A DNA stretch of 64,000 bases from JADJOY01 sp016713535 [NCBI: Deltaproteobacteria bacterium] (GTDB taxonomy: Bacteria; JADJOY01). Below, one piece after another: positions 36,200-46,310 of the stretch. Position 1 is the first letter of the stretch. Each line of letters begins with the position of its first letter. The translations under genes were made by a program, and so were the position numbers. Location: contig JADJOY010000023.1 of the NCBI GenBank assembly GCA_016713535.1, forward strand, positions 124,001-188,000, in the 5' to 3' direction. The notes under the pieces are model-generated. The model worked only from the letters and a program-made list of their open reading frames with translations, did no database searches and had not been told where the DNA came from.

Positions 36200-37101
36200 A
36201 CCGCCGTCGAGGAGGCCGGGCCGGTGGTGCGAGGCCGAGGCACCACCGGCTCCGCCGGCAACGTCCGGCACCTCGGGCGCGGCTTCGCACCACGACCGGC
36301 GTCGCTTTGCGCCGCAGCGGGCGGCACCGCGCATCGCCACGAGCACCGCCAGCACTCGGGATCCGCGCGATGCCGCCGGTCGGGTCACCCGGACCGACGG
36401 CGCCGCACGCGGCCTGCTGATTGATGACCCCGACCGCTTCGAGGTCGAAGCCAGGCGCGCCACTGGTCGGGTACGGGTCGTAGATCGAGCTTCCCGACGT
36501 GTCCTTGACGGAGCCGTCCCCCTTGATGTCGACGATCCGGACGTAGATCGCCTGGCTCAGCCCGACCGACGCGAGATCGAACGGCGCACCGTAGCCCTGC
36601 CGGTACTTGCCGGCCAACCCATCGGGTTGGTGGGATCGATGGTACCGAAGGAGGCCCGGTGCGACGTCGGCGAGTCGTTGGAAGCGCTCCAGGTCCGCCG
36701 TCGACCGAGGCCTCGACAAACGCGAACCAGGAAGGTATCGCTGAACGGTCTCGAAGACCACGAGGTCAGGCCAGCGCCGTTCGAGATGGGGTGCTCGAAG
36801 GTCGGGGTGATCTTGCCGTTGTCCCCAAGCACGATGTCGTCAGGTCGCCGACCGCCTTCCCGGGGCCCTCGCGGGGCTTCCAGGTCGAATCGCGGCGGGT
36901 CCGGGCAGGTAGTTCCCGTAGCCGCTGGCCCCGCCTTGACCGGGCGTCGTCGAGACCGCGGGTCGAGCCGGGCTGACCGGCCGGTGGGGCGTACGGCCCG
37001 GCTGCCGCGACCTCCGCGAACGAGATGATTCCGACGACGAGGAGAACGAGCGTGCGGAGCGAGCCGGGCACGAAACCCGGGCGAAGAAGCGTTGCAGTCA
37101 T
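36200..37101 (-). pseudogene. cell-surface protein, multiply frameshifted
   Basis: An ATG at 37101 starts a signal peptide (LVLLVVGIISFAEVAAAG) and the mature start GPYAPPAGQPGS. Family-specific pieces then appear in different frames: [29 protein letters not shown], and [20 protein letters not shown] through [40 protein letters not shown]. These are consecutive blocks of one secreted protein family often found beside TonB receptors and YncE-like proteins. At least three frame changes are needed. True decay and poor sequence quality cannot be told apart here. Confidence 0.65.
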
Positions 37102-37233
37102 CTGGTCATTCCTCTGCGACGCGCTCGGCGTCGCGTGTGATCGAGGGTTTGCACACCGCGCGGGCGTGCCGCGATCGAACGACCGGAACGACCTCCATGG
37201 CCGCGCCGGCGCTCGCGATCGCGCATCGGACGA

Positions 37234-38309
37234 TCAGTAGGGCAAGAGCCCCACCGAGACCGGGAGGTTCGCGCCGGGGCGGATCAGACGATCGGCTGAC
37301 GGCCCCCCCGGCGGTGGTGCCGACCGCGATCTCGGCGAGCACGCCTCGGCCCCGTACGCCCCCGCCAGGCGAGGACCACTCGGCGACGCCGCGCCCGCGC
37401 CGGGAGGCCCAGACCGGGTCACTACGAGGAGGGCGCGAGCGCGTCGTAGAGCACCGCGCCGGTGTCGGTGCGCGCCGCGTAGAGTCGGCACCCACTCGAT
37501 CCGCCGTCGCCGACCAGCGCCACCGAGCCCGCGACGGTCACCGTGCCCGGCGAGCCGCCGAGCGGCACCGTGCGGAGGACCTGAAGCGTCGAGGGGCTCA
37601 CGGTGGCGAAGCGTCCCGGCTCGGTAGTCCCCCGTGCAGATGGCGTGGCCTGGCGCGGCGTCGACGTCCAGATCCTGCGGGTTCCGCATCGGGCGGGGGT
37701 ACCGGCCCGTTCCGCGTCGCCGTCGGCGTCCACCAGCGTGTCGGTCGCGACGTCGATGCTCACCGTGCCGGGGCCGTAGCCGAGGTCAGCTGTCGAACGC
37801 GGGCTCGACGTACGCCCGCGCCCCGCGGCGACTTTCCCGCCGGTGCCTGGCCCGGAAGCCACCGGGGAATCGGGTGCCACCCCGCTGCCGAACCGGCGGG
37901 GTGGGGTTCAACACGGCGACCTCGTCGCCGTGGAACCACGTAGGCCTTGGTCCGGCGGCGACGGCGATCGCGGAGGGTTGCGCCGTCCGGCAGCGGGTCG
38001 TGTTCCGACCGACCGCGTCGCGACGTCCACCACGCGCACGCTCGCGCCCGTCGAGCCCGGAAACCCGCCCGAGCTCACCACGTACGCCGACCCGTCGGCG
38101 ACGACGATCCGGCTCGCGATCGGCCCTGCCTGGATGGCGCCCCAGTGCGGCTCGACCGCCCCGACGGCCACCGCGACCGACGAAACATCGTCGCTCACGC
38201 CGTTCAGGACGAGCGCCTCCTTCACGTCCGAGCAACCAGGCGATGCGGCAGCCAGCCACAGCACCCCGACGGCCGTGACGAGCCGTCCGCCACCTGCGGC
38301 ACGTCTCAC
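37234..38309 (-). pseudogene. YncE-like beta-propeller lipoprotein, multiply frameshifted
   Basis: From a GTG at 38309, preceded by AAGGG, a lipoprotein signal (GVLWLAAASPGCSD) leads into beta-propeller blades: IVVADGSAYVVSSGGFPGST, ASVRVVDVATRSV, then in other frames FHGDEVAVLNPT, GPGTVSIDVATDTLVDADGD, FATVSPSTLQVLRTVPLGGS and VAGSVALVGDGGSSGCRLY, ending LIRPGANLPVSVGLLPY. Four or more frame changes occur. YncE-like propellers next to TonB receptors are often part of metal or cofactor uptake loci. Two palindromic operators lie 64 bases upstream. Confidence 0.6.
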
Positions 38310-38372
38310 GCTTCGGTTGATCCCTTCCCGGCGTTCCTTGCCGGAGCCGCACCCATGCCCTTTCGAATCGTT

Positions 38373-38413
38373 GTGGGATACCATATCCCACTTTGTGGGA
38401 TAGAATGTCCCAC
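38373..38413. promoter_or_regulatory. two tandem 19-bp palindromic operators
   Basis: Site A is GTGGGATA-CCA-TATCCCAC (38373-38391), a perfect palindrome; site B is GTGGGATA-GAA-TGTCCCAC (38395-38413), with one mismatch. Their starts are 22 bp apart, about two helical turns. They lie between the minus-strand YncE-like gene and the plus-strand PDGLE/TonB genes, so one repressor could control both directions. Confidence 0.8.
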
Positions 38414-38436
38414 TGCCCCGCCACCCACGTCAAGCG

Positions 38437-38664
38437 ATGGACATCCGGTGGCGCCGGCGGCTTCGGCGCCTGTGGAACTCCGGGCGCAGGCACCACCCGC
38501 GCCCGCGGCCCGCGGTGACAGGTCGTCCCGGTCGCAGGTGGTACGAATCCCGATTTCGTGATACCGTCGAGCCTGATTTCGAGCCGCCCGAGGTCCCACG
38601 TCCCGACGGATTCGGGAGCGGACCGATCGACGCGGCGTCCATCGTCATCTCGGCGGCGGGATGA
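38437..38664 (+). CDS. short ORF upstream of the PDGLE gene
   Basis: A 75-codon frame that ends by overlapping the PDGLE start (ATGA). The basic first half and the acidic, Pro-rich second half (DTVEPDFEPPEVPRPDGFGS) match nothing I know. The 4-base overlap and position after the operators favour a real or residual gene; frameshifts nearby make the product doubtful. Confidence 0.25.
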   Translation: MDIRWRRRLRRLWNSGRRHHPRPRPAVTGRPGRRWYESRFRDTVEPDFEPPEVPRPDGFGSGPIDAASIVISAAG

Positions 38665-38990
38665 CGATGGACCGGAAGACCTGGGGCTTCATGCTCGCCG
38701 GCCTGGCACTCGCCGTCGCGCTCGCGTTCGTCGTGGCGCCGTTCGCGTCCAGCAACCCGGACGGGCTGGACCGCGTGTCGCAGGACCATGGCTTCGCCGA
38801 AGCCGCGGAGGGCGCGCAGGTGTGGCGCCGAGCGCCGATTCCCGAGTATTCGTTCCCGAGGATGGACGGCCCGCCTCCACAGGGCGTCGCGGGCGTGATC
38901 GGACCCTCGCGGTCGCCGGCATCGCCTACCTCGGCGCGAGGCTCGACCGCGCGCGCCGTCCTTCCGTATCAGCAGACGGCGCTGGAGCGC
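38661..38990 (+). pseudogene. PDGLE domain protein (cobalt/nickel transport-associated), frameshifted
   Basis: The frame from ATG 38661 gives one helix (TWGFMLAGLALAVALAFVVA), then the diagnostic SSNPDGLDRVSQDHGFAE and RRAPIPEYSFP. A missing G near 38893 interrupts a second helix, which continues in another frame as TLAVAGIAYLGARLDRARR. PDGLE domains are the C-terminal part of CbiM/NikM-type proteins or separate CbiN-like subunits of ECF cobalt/nickel transporters. The core CbiM, CbiQ and CbiO genes are absent from the window. Confidence 0.6.
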
Positions 38991-39041
38991 CGGATCGCCG
39001 AGATCGGCACGGCGCACCGTCGCGCGCATGGGTATTACGAA

Positions 39042-41232
39042 ATGGCGAATCGCCTCATCGTAGGATCTGCAGACCACGAACCCATCCCGATCCGGCTCCC
39101 CCGACCGCCCGCCACCTCCACGTGGGCCGCGACCCTCGCCAGCGTGGCACTCGCCTCCGCCGCCCTCGCGAGCCCCGATCGTCCGGGGCACCCGGCGGCG
39201 CCGGCAACGGCGGCCAACCCCGTGGTCGACGGTCCCCCGCCGCGAGCGCGTCCACCCTCACCGAAACCGAGGAGCTCGAGGTGATCGGCCGCGGCGAGAA
39301 CCTGGTCGGCGCCGCGGACGCGGCGTCCGAGGGGCGCGTGGGCCAGGACCAGATCGAGGATCGTCCGTTCCTTCGACCCGGCGAGACCCTTGAGGTCGTT
39401 CCTGGCCTGATCGCGACCCAGCACAGCGGTACCGGCAAGGCCAACCAGTGGTTCCTGCGCGGCTTCAACCTCGACCACGGCACCGACTTCGGGCTCACGG
39501 TCGAGGGAGTTCCGATCAACCTGCCCACCCACGCCCACGGCCAGGGCTACCTCGACGTCAACTTCCTCATCCCGGAGCTGATCGAGGTGATCCGTTTCGA
39601 GAAGGGGCCCTACCACGCGGACGTCGGCGACTTCTCGTCCGCGGGGACGGCGCAGCTCGAGACGATGAGCGTGCTCCCCCAGGGCCTCGTGAACGCGGGT
39701 GTCGGCCAGGACGACTACTGGCGGGGACTGCTCGCCGACTCGCCCACGATCGGCAGCGGCCGCCTGCTCTACGCGCTCGAGGCGCAGTACTACGACGGTC
39801 CCTGGGAGGACCCCGAGAACCTCGCCAAGTGGAATGGCGAGCTGAAGTACACGCTCGGCGACGCGACGGAGGGTCTCTCGATCGCGGCCTTCGGCTACAC
39901 GGCCGAGTGGGACTCCACCGACCAGATCCCGCGGCGCGCCGTCCAGGAGGGGCTGATCACCCGCCTCGGCACCCTCGACCCCACCGACGGCGGCAAGACG
40001 ATGCGCGCGATCCTCGCCGTGAACGGCTGGCGCGGCGCGGAGGACCGCTCGCGCTTCACGGCGTACGTGAGCTACTACCGCCTCGACCTGTTCTCGAACT
40101 TCACCTACCTCCTCGACGATCCGGTGAACGGCGACCAGTTCGAGCAGGCCGACCGCCGCATCGTGGCCGGCGGCCAGGCGACCCAGGACCTGAAGGTCGA
40201 CATCGCCGGCTTCGCCTTGAACAACACCTTCGGCCTCCAGCTCCGCAGTGACTTCATCCCGCAGGTCGGCCTCTATCACACCCAGGCACAGCGGCGCCTG
40301 GATCGCATCCGCGACGACACGGTCAACGAGACGAGCCTCGGCCTCTACGCCAAGAGCGAGACGCCGTGGACCGACTGGTTCCGCTCGACGATCGGGCTGC
40401 GCGGCGACGTCTACTACTTCTCGGTGGCGAGCAGCATCCGCGAGAACTCCGGCAACGAGTGGGACGGCCTGGCGAGCCCCAAGCTCGGGCTGGTGTTCGG
40501 GCCCTGGGCGGACACCGAGCTCTACGCGAATGCGGGTCTCGGGTTTCACTCGAACGACGCCCGCGGCACCACGATCCAGGTCGATCCCGAGACCGGCGAG
40601 CCCGCGAGCCCGGTCGACCCGCTGGTTCGCACCAAGGGCGCCGAGCTCGGCGCTCGCACCGCGTTCGCCCACGGGCTCAAATCCACGGCGGCGCTGTGGT
40701 GGCTCGACGTCGACTCCGGAGATCCTCTTCGTGGGCGACGCGGGCACCACCGAGCCGGAGCCGGCCGAGCCGCCGCTACGGCTCGAGCTCGCCAACTACT
40801 GGAAGCCGCTCGGCTGGCTGGCCCTCGACGCGGACTTCTCGCTCTCCACGCCGAGTTTCCGCGACGACGACCCGCCGGAGGTCACATCCCGGGCGCGGTC
40901 GAGGCCGTCGTCAGCGCCGGCGCCGCACTCGACCTCCCCACGGGTTCGACGTGAGCCTGCGCACCCGCTACTTCGGACCGCGCGCGCTGATCGAGGACGA
41001 CTCGGTGCGCTCCGAGTCCACGCTGCTCACCAACCTTCGAGCGGGCTGGACGCGCGGGAACCTCGGCCTGCACCTCGACGTGCTCAACCTCTTCGACTCG
41101 ACCAGCCACGACATCGACTACGACTTCCCGTCGCGGATCTCCCTCGACGAGCCCGCGGAGGGCGTCGACGACCTCCACTTCCACCCCGCCGAACCGCGCG
41201 AGATCCGCGGCTACGTGACGTACCGGTTCTGA
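39042..41232 (+). pseudogene. TonB-dependent receptor, multiply frameshifted
   Basis: The receptor starts near ATG 39042 with a signal-like stretch (TWAATLASVALASAALAS). After a frame change near 39240 a long stretch follows: ETEELEVIGRGENLVGAADA, PGETLEVVPGLIATQHSGTG, FLRGFNLDHGTDFGLTVEG (plug), then barrel strands to LKSTAALWWLDVDS. Further frame changes near 40725, 40890 and 40950 separate EILFVGDAG, the PGAVEAVV strand and the last strands, which end in RGYVTYRF with the expected terminal Phe. Beside PDGLE, YncE-like and surface proteins it is probably a metal or corrinoid receptor; the ligand is inferred only from context. Confidence 0.75.
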
Positions 41233-41277
41233 ACCGTGGTCGTCACGCCGATCGGCGCGGGCGCGGGTCCGGCCGCA

Positions 41278-41686
41278 TCACGCCGAGCCGACGACGCACC
41301 ACCAGCGCGCCAGAGCGAGCCCGAACGCCAAGAGCGCGCCTCCCCAGAACGTGGCGCAAGCTCGGATCGCCGCCGCGACCGCGGCGCCAGGCCCCGAAGA
41401 GAAACATGGCCGCGCCGTTGACGATCGGCGCGATCAGCACGCTGATCCCGGACGGGTGGAGCAGCGGACGCCACACCCGATGGGGCGCGACCATCGCGCT
41501 CACGAAGCCGATGACGAGGCCCAGCAAGAAGAGACCGAGCCGAGCGAGCCAAGGGTTGGCCGCTCGCCCGCGGCGCGTCGCGTGGCGAACGGACTCGAAG
41601 CCGAGCTCGATCGCGACCTCGGCGAAGAACGGCAGGACCCACTCGAAGAGGAGCCAAGCAAGGGACTCGAGGATCAGCTCGAGCAT
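41278..41686 (-). CDS. small membrane protein (frameshifted)
   Basis: An ATG at 41686 gives MLELILESLAWLLFEWVLPF, a polar middle, GLFLLGLVIGFVSAMVAPH and ISVLIAPIVNGAAMFLFGAW. The frame then breaks near 41380; the next frame supplies CATFWGGALLAFGLALARWW and a stop at 41278. Together these give about 135 residues with four helices. Family not recognised, but the residue pattern argues that both parts belong together. Confidence 0.55.
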
Positions 41687-41832
41687 GATTCTCCCGATCG
41701 CGGCCCGGCACGGGCCGCCAGCCGCCGGCCCGAGCCTACTGCGACGCGCCGCGCGGCGCGTCGCCAAGAGAGTCACGTCGGCGATTCCCCCCCGCTTCCA
41801 AGACGTCACCCGCACCCGTTAAGGTCGGCAAA

Positions 41833-43301
41833 ATGAACCCGCGCACCCTCTTCGACCACCTGGTCCGCAACTACTCCTTGAGCCGTCGCGACGCCCTCCG
41901 CGAGGTCATCAAGCTCGTCGGTGTCGCCGCCGCAGCGCCGCTGATCAACGCGTGCGGCGGCTCGAGCTCGGGCGCGCTCTCCGCGAGTGATCTGCTGCCC
42001 GAGGACGTCCCCGTCGATCACGTCGTGTTCGTGATGATGGAGAACCGTACGTTCGATCACTACTTCGGCAGCCTGAGCCTCGTGGAGGGACGCACCGACG
42101 TCGATGGCCTCACCGGCACCGAGGCGAACGCCCTCCCCGACGGCACTCCGGTCTCGTCGTTTCGCCTGTCGAACCTGTGCGTCACCGATCCGCCCCACGG
42201 CTGGTCGTCGAGTCGCAATCAGTTCGCCGAAGGCGCGAACACCGGGTTCGTGACCGAGCACTTCGTGGACGTACAGACCCCGAGCGTGGCGTCGGAGGTG
42301 ATGGGCTATCACGATCGCGCGGTGCTGCCGTTCTACTACGGGCTCGCTGACGAGTTCACGCTGTGCCAGCGCTGGTTCTCGTCGGTGATGGGACCGACGT
42401 GGCCGAACCGCTACTACTTCCACACCGCCCAGTCAGCGGGGTTGCGCTCCAACGAGATCCTGCCGACCGCCATCCCGAGCCTCTACGACCTCCTCGACGA
42501 GGCGGGCATCTCGTGGCGCTACTACTTCACCGACCTGCCGTTCGTGGCGCTTCTCGCGCTCCGCAACGAAGCCGGCAACGGCCTGCGCATCGACTTCGAC
42601 AAGCTCGGGCGCTACGGCCGCAACATCGTGCCGGTCGAGCGCTTCGCCGCCGACGCCGCCTCGGGGAACCTCGCGACCGTCTCGATCGTCGATCCGTCGT
42701 TCGCCCTCGCCGACGATCACCCGCCGCACCACGTCCACCTCGGCCAGGCGTTCGTGTCGAGCCTGGTCCACTCGCTCGCCGCGAGTCCGCTGTGGGAGAA
42801 GAGCCTGATGCTCCTCACCTACGATGAGCACGGGGGATTCTTCGATCACGTGCCGCCGCCGAAGGCCGCCGACGAGCGCGCCAGCGACGGCTTCGATCAG
42901 CTCGGCTTCCGCGTGCCGTCGATGGCGATCGGCCCGTGGGTGAAGCGCGGCCAGGTCTCGAGCGAGGTGCTCGATCACACCAGCCCGCTCGCCTTCATCC
43001 AGTGGCGCTGGGGGCTTCCGTCGCTCACCCAGCGGGACGCCGCGGCCAACCGCCTCCTCGACGTGTTCGACCTGGCGCGCCTCGCGTCGCGCAAGCCGCG
43101 CGCGGCGCCGACGCTGCCCGAGGTCGTGGTCGACCGGAGCCAGTTCAGGCCGTATTGCGTGATCGGAAACCTGACCGACCTGGAGATCGCCGCGAACAAC
43201 GGGTGGATCCCGCCGCAGTGGGACCGGCGCGCCGACGTCGATCGAACGCTCGAAGGGATGATCCGCGGCTGGCGCGATTCGGCGCCGGCGGCATCCGCTA
43301 G
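41833..43301 (+). CDS. phosphoesterase / phospholipase C family protein, stop codon displaced
   Basis: The start has a Tat-like [14 protein letters not shown] signal and a lipobox-like INACGG. Family motifs are strong: [30 protein letters not shown], and [15 protein letters not shown], the metal and nucleophile regions of PLC/AcpA-type phosphoesterases. Recognisable coding ends near 43290. The reading frame has no stop there and stays open by chance through non-coding DNA and an out-of-frame gene into the kinase at 46191; the expected TAG is at 43299 in another frame. I therefore end the gene there and infer an indel near its 3' end. Confidence 0.82.
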
Positions 43302-43392
43302 CGACGGCGACGGCCCATTCGGAGGGACCGCCTCCTGGCGGTCCGCGACTCCTGTACCGGGATCGACGCGATCGGCGACGTATCGCCCCCGC

Positions 43393-43470
43393 GTATCGCC
43401 GGGCGCGCCACGCGCGCCCCTCCCCGGCCGCTCGAAGTGGGTGTGTAGGGGCGGCCGAGAGGCCGCCCGG
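43393..43470 (+). repeat. two adjacent hairpins of the dispersed families
   Basis: At 43393-43425 GTATCGCCGGGCGCGC-CAC-GCGCGCCCCTCCCC, and at 43441-43470 GTGTAGGGGCGGCC-GAGA-GGCCGCCC. The intervening and preceding DNA, back to about 43302, is non-coding and matches the flank of the 4.6-kb copy in reverse. Confidence 0.75.
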
Positions 43471-43576
43471 GATCGGGACCGATCCGCCCCACTCGCGTCC
43501 GCTCCTCGGCCCGCTCGCGGCCGTTGCGGCCTCAAGAATCCTGGCGCCGTGCCGAGGAGTCGGAGGAAAGGCACAG

Positions 43577-44743
43577 GTGCCCATCATGCCCGACAGCGCT
43601 CCCGGCGAGATCCGGCGTGCCTGCGTGTCGGAGAGCACACCCGGGGCGGTCGCGAGCGAGCTCGTCGATCGTCTGGGAGGCTCCGACGTCGCACTCGTCG
43701 TCCTCTTCGCTTCTCCCACCCTCGACCGAGTGACCCTCGCGGCCGAGGTTCGCGCACGCTTCGGCGACACGCCGGTGATCGGCTGCACCACGGCCGGCGA
43801 GATCGGACCCTGCGGGCTGGCGAAGGGCAGCGTCTCGGGCTTCAGCCTGCCCGCCAGCTCCTTCCGCGTCGCATGCGAGCGCATCCCGGACGTGGCGTGC
43901 TTCGACGTCTCGGCCGGCGGAGCGATGGTCTCGCGCCTGCGCGCCGAGCTCTCGCGACACGGACCCTTTCCGAGCGCCGCCAACTGCTTCGCGTTGCTGC
44001 TCATCGACGGCCTCACGGTGCGCGAGGAGGCGGTGGTGGGAGCGCTCAGCAATGCCCTCGTGGACATCCAGCTCGCCGGGGGCTCGGCGGGCGACGGGCT
44101 CGACTTCGGCTCCACCGCGGTGCTCGCCGACGGCGCCTTCTCGTCGTCGAGCGCGGTGCTCGCGCTGATCCAGACCGATCGGCCCTTCGTGCCGATCAAG
44201 ATCCAGCACTTCGTCCCCGACAGCGAGAAGATGGTGGTGACGGGCGCCGACGCCACGCGCCGGATCGTGTTCGAGATCAACGGCGACCCCGCGGGGCAGG
44301 AGTACGCGCGTTTGGTCGGCCTCGACCCGAGCAAGCTCACCGCCATGGCGTTCGCGACGCACCCGGTGATCGTGCAGGTCGGCGGCAAGCCGTACGTACG
44401 CTCGATCCAGAAGGTGAACCCGGACGGCAGCCTGACCTTCTTCTGCGCCATCGACGAAGGCATCGTGCTCACCCTCGGTCGCGGCGAGGCGCTCGTCGAC
44501 AACCTCGAGAGCGCGCTCTCCCGGGTGACGGGCGCCATCGGTCCGCCCGACCTCGTGATCGGCTTCGACTGCATCCTGCGACGCCTCGAGATCGAGCGCA
44601 CCGGCACCGAGTGCGCCGTCTCCCGCCTCTTCGCCGAGCATCGCGTGGTGGGCTTCTCCACCTATGGCGAACAGTTCAACGCCATGCACGTGAACCAGAC
44701 CTTCACCGGCGTGGCGATCGGTGCCCCCCCGTGTCACCCCTGA
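43577..44743 (+). CDS. nosP: FIST domain protein, NosP-like nitric-oxide sensor
   Basis: A 388-residue cytosolic protein with FIST_N ([34 protein letters not shown]) and FIST_C ([20 protein letters not shown] to [13 protein letters not shown] and [20 protein letters not shown]). Length and order match NosP, a haem-based NO-binding protein whose gene normally sits with a hybrid kinase of the NahK type. The following gene, overlapping it, is such a kinase, which supports the call. Haem binding is inferred from homology; FIST proteins can also bind other small ligands. Confidence 0.75.
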   Translation: MPIMPDSAPGEIRRACVSESTPGAVASELVDRLGGSDVALVVLFASPTLDRVTLAAEVRARFGDTPVIGCTTAGEIGPCGLAKGSVSGFSLPASSFRVACERIPDVACFDVSAGGAMVSRLRAELSRHGPFPSAANCFALLLIDGLTVREEAVVGALSNALVDIQLAGGSAGDGLDFGSTAVLADGAFSSSSAVLALIQTDRPFVPIKIQHFVPDSEKMVVTGADATRRIVFEINGDPAGQEYARLVGLDPSKLTAMAFATHPVIVQVGGKPYVRSIQKVNPDGSLTFFCAIDEGIVLTLGRGEALVDNLESALSRVTGAIGPPDLVIGFDCILRRLEIERTGTECAVSRLFAEHRVVGFSTYGEQFNAMHVNQTFTGVAIGAPPCHP

Positions 44744-46191
44744 GCCCGCCCGCGACCGCGGCCCCCGCCGAGCGAATCCAGGCGCTCGAGGATCAGGTCC
44801 GCAGGCTCACCCGCACCAATCAGGTGCTGATGCGCCGGGTCGAGCACGAGATCGACTCGCAGGGGAACGCGTTCGCGATGTTCCAGACCGCGATCCTCCT
44901 CGAGGCCCAGGTGAAGCAGCGCACCCACGATCTCGAGCGCGTGCTCGAGGACCTGTCGCGCTCGAACCGCGAGCTCGACGCGGCGCGCCGCGCCGCGGAC
45001 GCCGCGAGCCGCGCCAAGTCCGACTTCCTGGCCACCATGAGCCACGAGATCCGTACTCCGCTGAACGGCGTGCTCGGCCTCGCCAACCTGCTCGCCGAGA
45101 CCATCCTCGACGAGCAGCAGCGCGGCTTCGTCGACCACATCCGTGGCTGCGGCGACGCGTTGCTGGCCCTCATCAACGACATCCTCGACTTCTCGAAGAT
45201 CGAGGCCGGGCGCATGGAGCTCGAGTCGATCGTCTATTCGCCCGCCGAGCTGGCGCGCAGCGTCACCGACCTGTTCCGCGCGCGCTGCCGCGCCAAGCAG
45301 CTCGACCTCACGGTCGAGCTCGCCGACGACCTCCCGGCGGCGGCGCGCGGCGATCCCGGCCGCATCCGCCAGATCCTCATCAACCTGATCGGCAACGCGC
45401 TCAAGTTCACCGAGCGAGGCGCGATCACGGTGCGCGTCACGCGCCACCGGGCCGGCGACGCGCCGGCGCTACACATGGCCGTGACCGACACCGGCATCGG
45501 CATCGCTCCGGAGGCCCGCGCCCAGCTCTTCCGCGAGTTCACCCAGGCGGACTCGTCCACGACCCGACGCTACGGTGGCACCGGCCTCGGTCTCGCGATC
45601 TGCAAGCGCCTGAGCGAGCTCATGGGCGGCGAGATCTCGGTGTCGAGTGACCTCGGCGAGGGCTCGACCTTCTCGTTCACGGTGCGCGCCGAGGAGGCGG
45701 CCGTGGTCCGCGAACCGGCAGGGCCGGCGCACCGCCACGACGTGTCCCTCACCGGCCCGGTGCGGATCCTGGTGGTCGAGGACAACGCCGTGAACCAGAT
45801 GGTGGCGCGCCGGATGCTGCAGAAGGTGGGCGCCGCCGTCGAGGTCGCGAGCAACGGCCTCGAGGCCGTGGAGTCGGTCTCGGCGCGGCCGTTCCAGCTC
45901 GTCCTCATGGACTGCCAGATGCCGGAGATGGACGGCTTCGAGGCCACGCGCGCGATTCGCCGGCTCCCAGGCGACGCGGGGCGGGTGCCGGTGGTGGCGC
46001 TCACCGCCAACGCGATCTCGGGCGACGAGGCGCGCTGTCGAGCCGCCGGCATGGACGACTACATCACCAAGCCCATCTCGAAGTCCGACCTCATGCGCGT
46101 GCTCGCGCGGTGGCTACCTGCCAAGCGCGTCGCGCGATCGGGGGGTCCGCCGGCGCTCGGGGCCGAGGACGGCGCCGCCTCGGCGGCCTGA
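44731..46191 (+). CDS. hybrid histidine kinase paired with the FIST sensor (NahK-like)
   Basis: A 486-residue soluble kinase from a GTG overlapping the FIST stop. The N-terminal coiled coil contains [17 protein letters not shown], then [19 protein letters not shown], a stretch typical of kinases that partner NosP. H-box is [20 protein letters not shown]; ATPase boxes N ([16 protein letters not shown]), G1 (DTGIGI) and G2 (GGTGLGLAI) are intact. A C-terminal receiver domain (D in [17 protein letters not shown]) makes it hybrid. It probably feeds a phosphotransfer chain or c-di-GMP control in response to NO; the output partner is not in the window. Confidence 0.9.
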   Translation: MSPLSPPATAAPAERIQALEDQVRRLTRTNQVLMRRVEHEIDSQGNAFAMFQTAILLEAQVKQRTHDLERVLEDLSRSNRELDAARRAADAASRAKSDFLATMSHEIRTPLNGVLGLANLLAETILDEQQRGFVDHIRGCGDALLALINDILDFSKIEAGRMELESIVYSPAELARSVTDLFRARCRAKQLDLTVELADDLPAAARGDPGRIRQILINLIGNALKFTERGAITVRVTRHRAGDAPALHMAVTDTGIGIAPEARAQLFREFTQADSSTTRRYGGTGLGLAICKRLSELMGGEISVSSDLGEGSTFSFTVRAEEAAVVREPAGPAHRHDVSLTGPVRILVVEDNAVNQMVARRMLQKVGAAVEVASNGLEAVESVSARPFQLVLMDCQMPEMDGFEATRAIRRLPGDAGRVPVVALTANAISGDEARCRAAGMDDYITKPISKSDLMRVLARWLPAKRVARSGGPPALGAEDGAASAA

Positions 46192-46236
46192 GCCATCCCC
46201 GCCGTCGCTACGACGACAGGTCGTCGCGAAGTTCTC

Positions 46237-46265
46237 GTAGGGCGGGGGCCTCCGTGCCCCCGTCG
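46237..46265 (+). repeat. hairpin of the GTAGGG family
   Basis: GTAGGGCGGGGGCCTCCGTGCCCCCG: stem GGGGGC/GCCCCC in the gap between the kinase and the convergent CehA-like gene. Confidence 0.6.
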
Positions 46266-46310
46266 GAACCGGATCCGATCGAGCTCCGCTGGCGCACCGA
46301 AAGATCCGCG

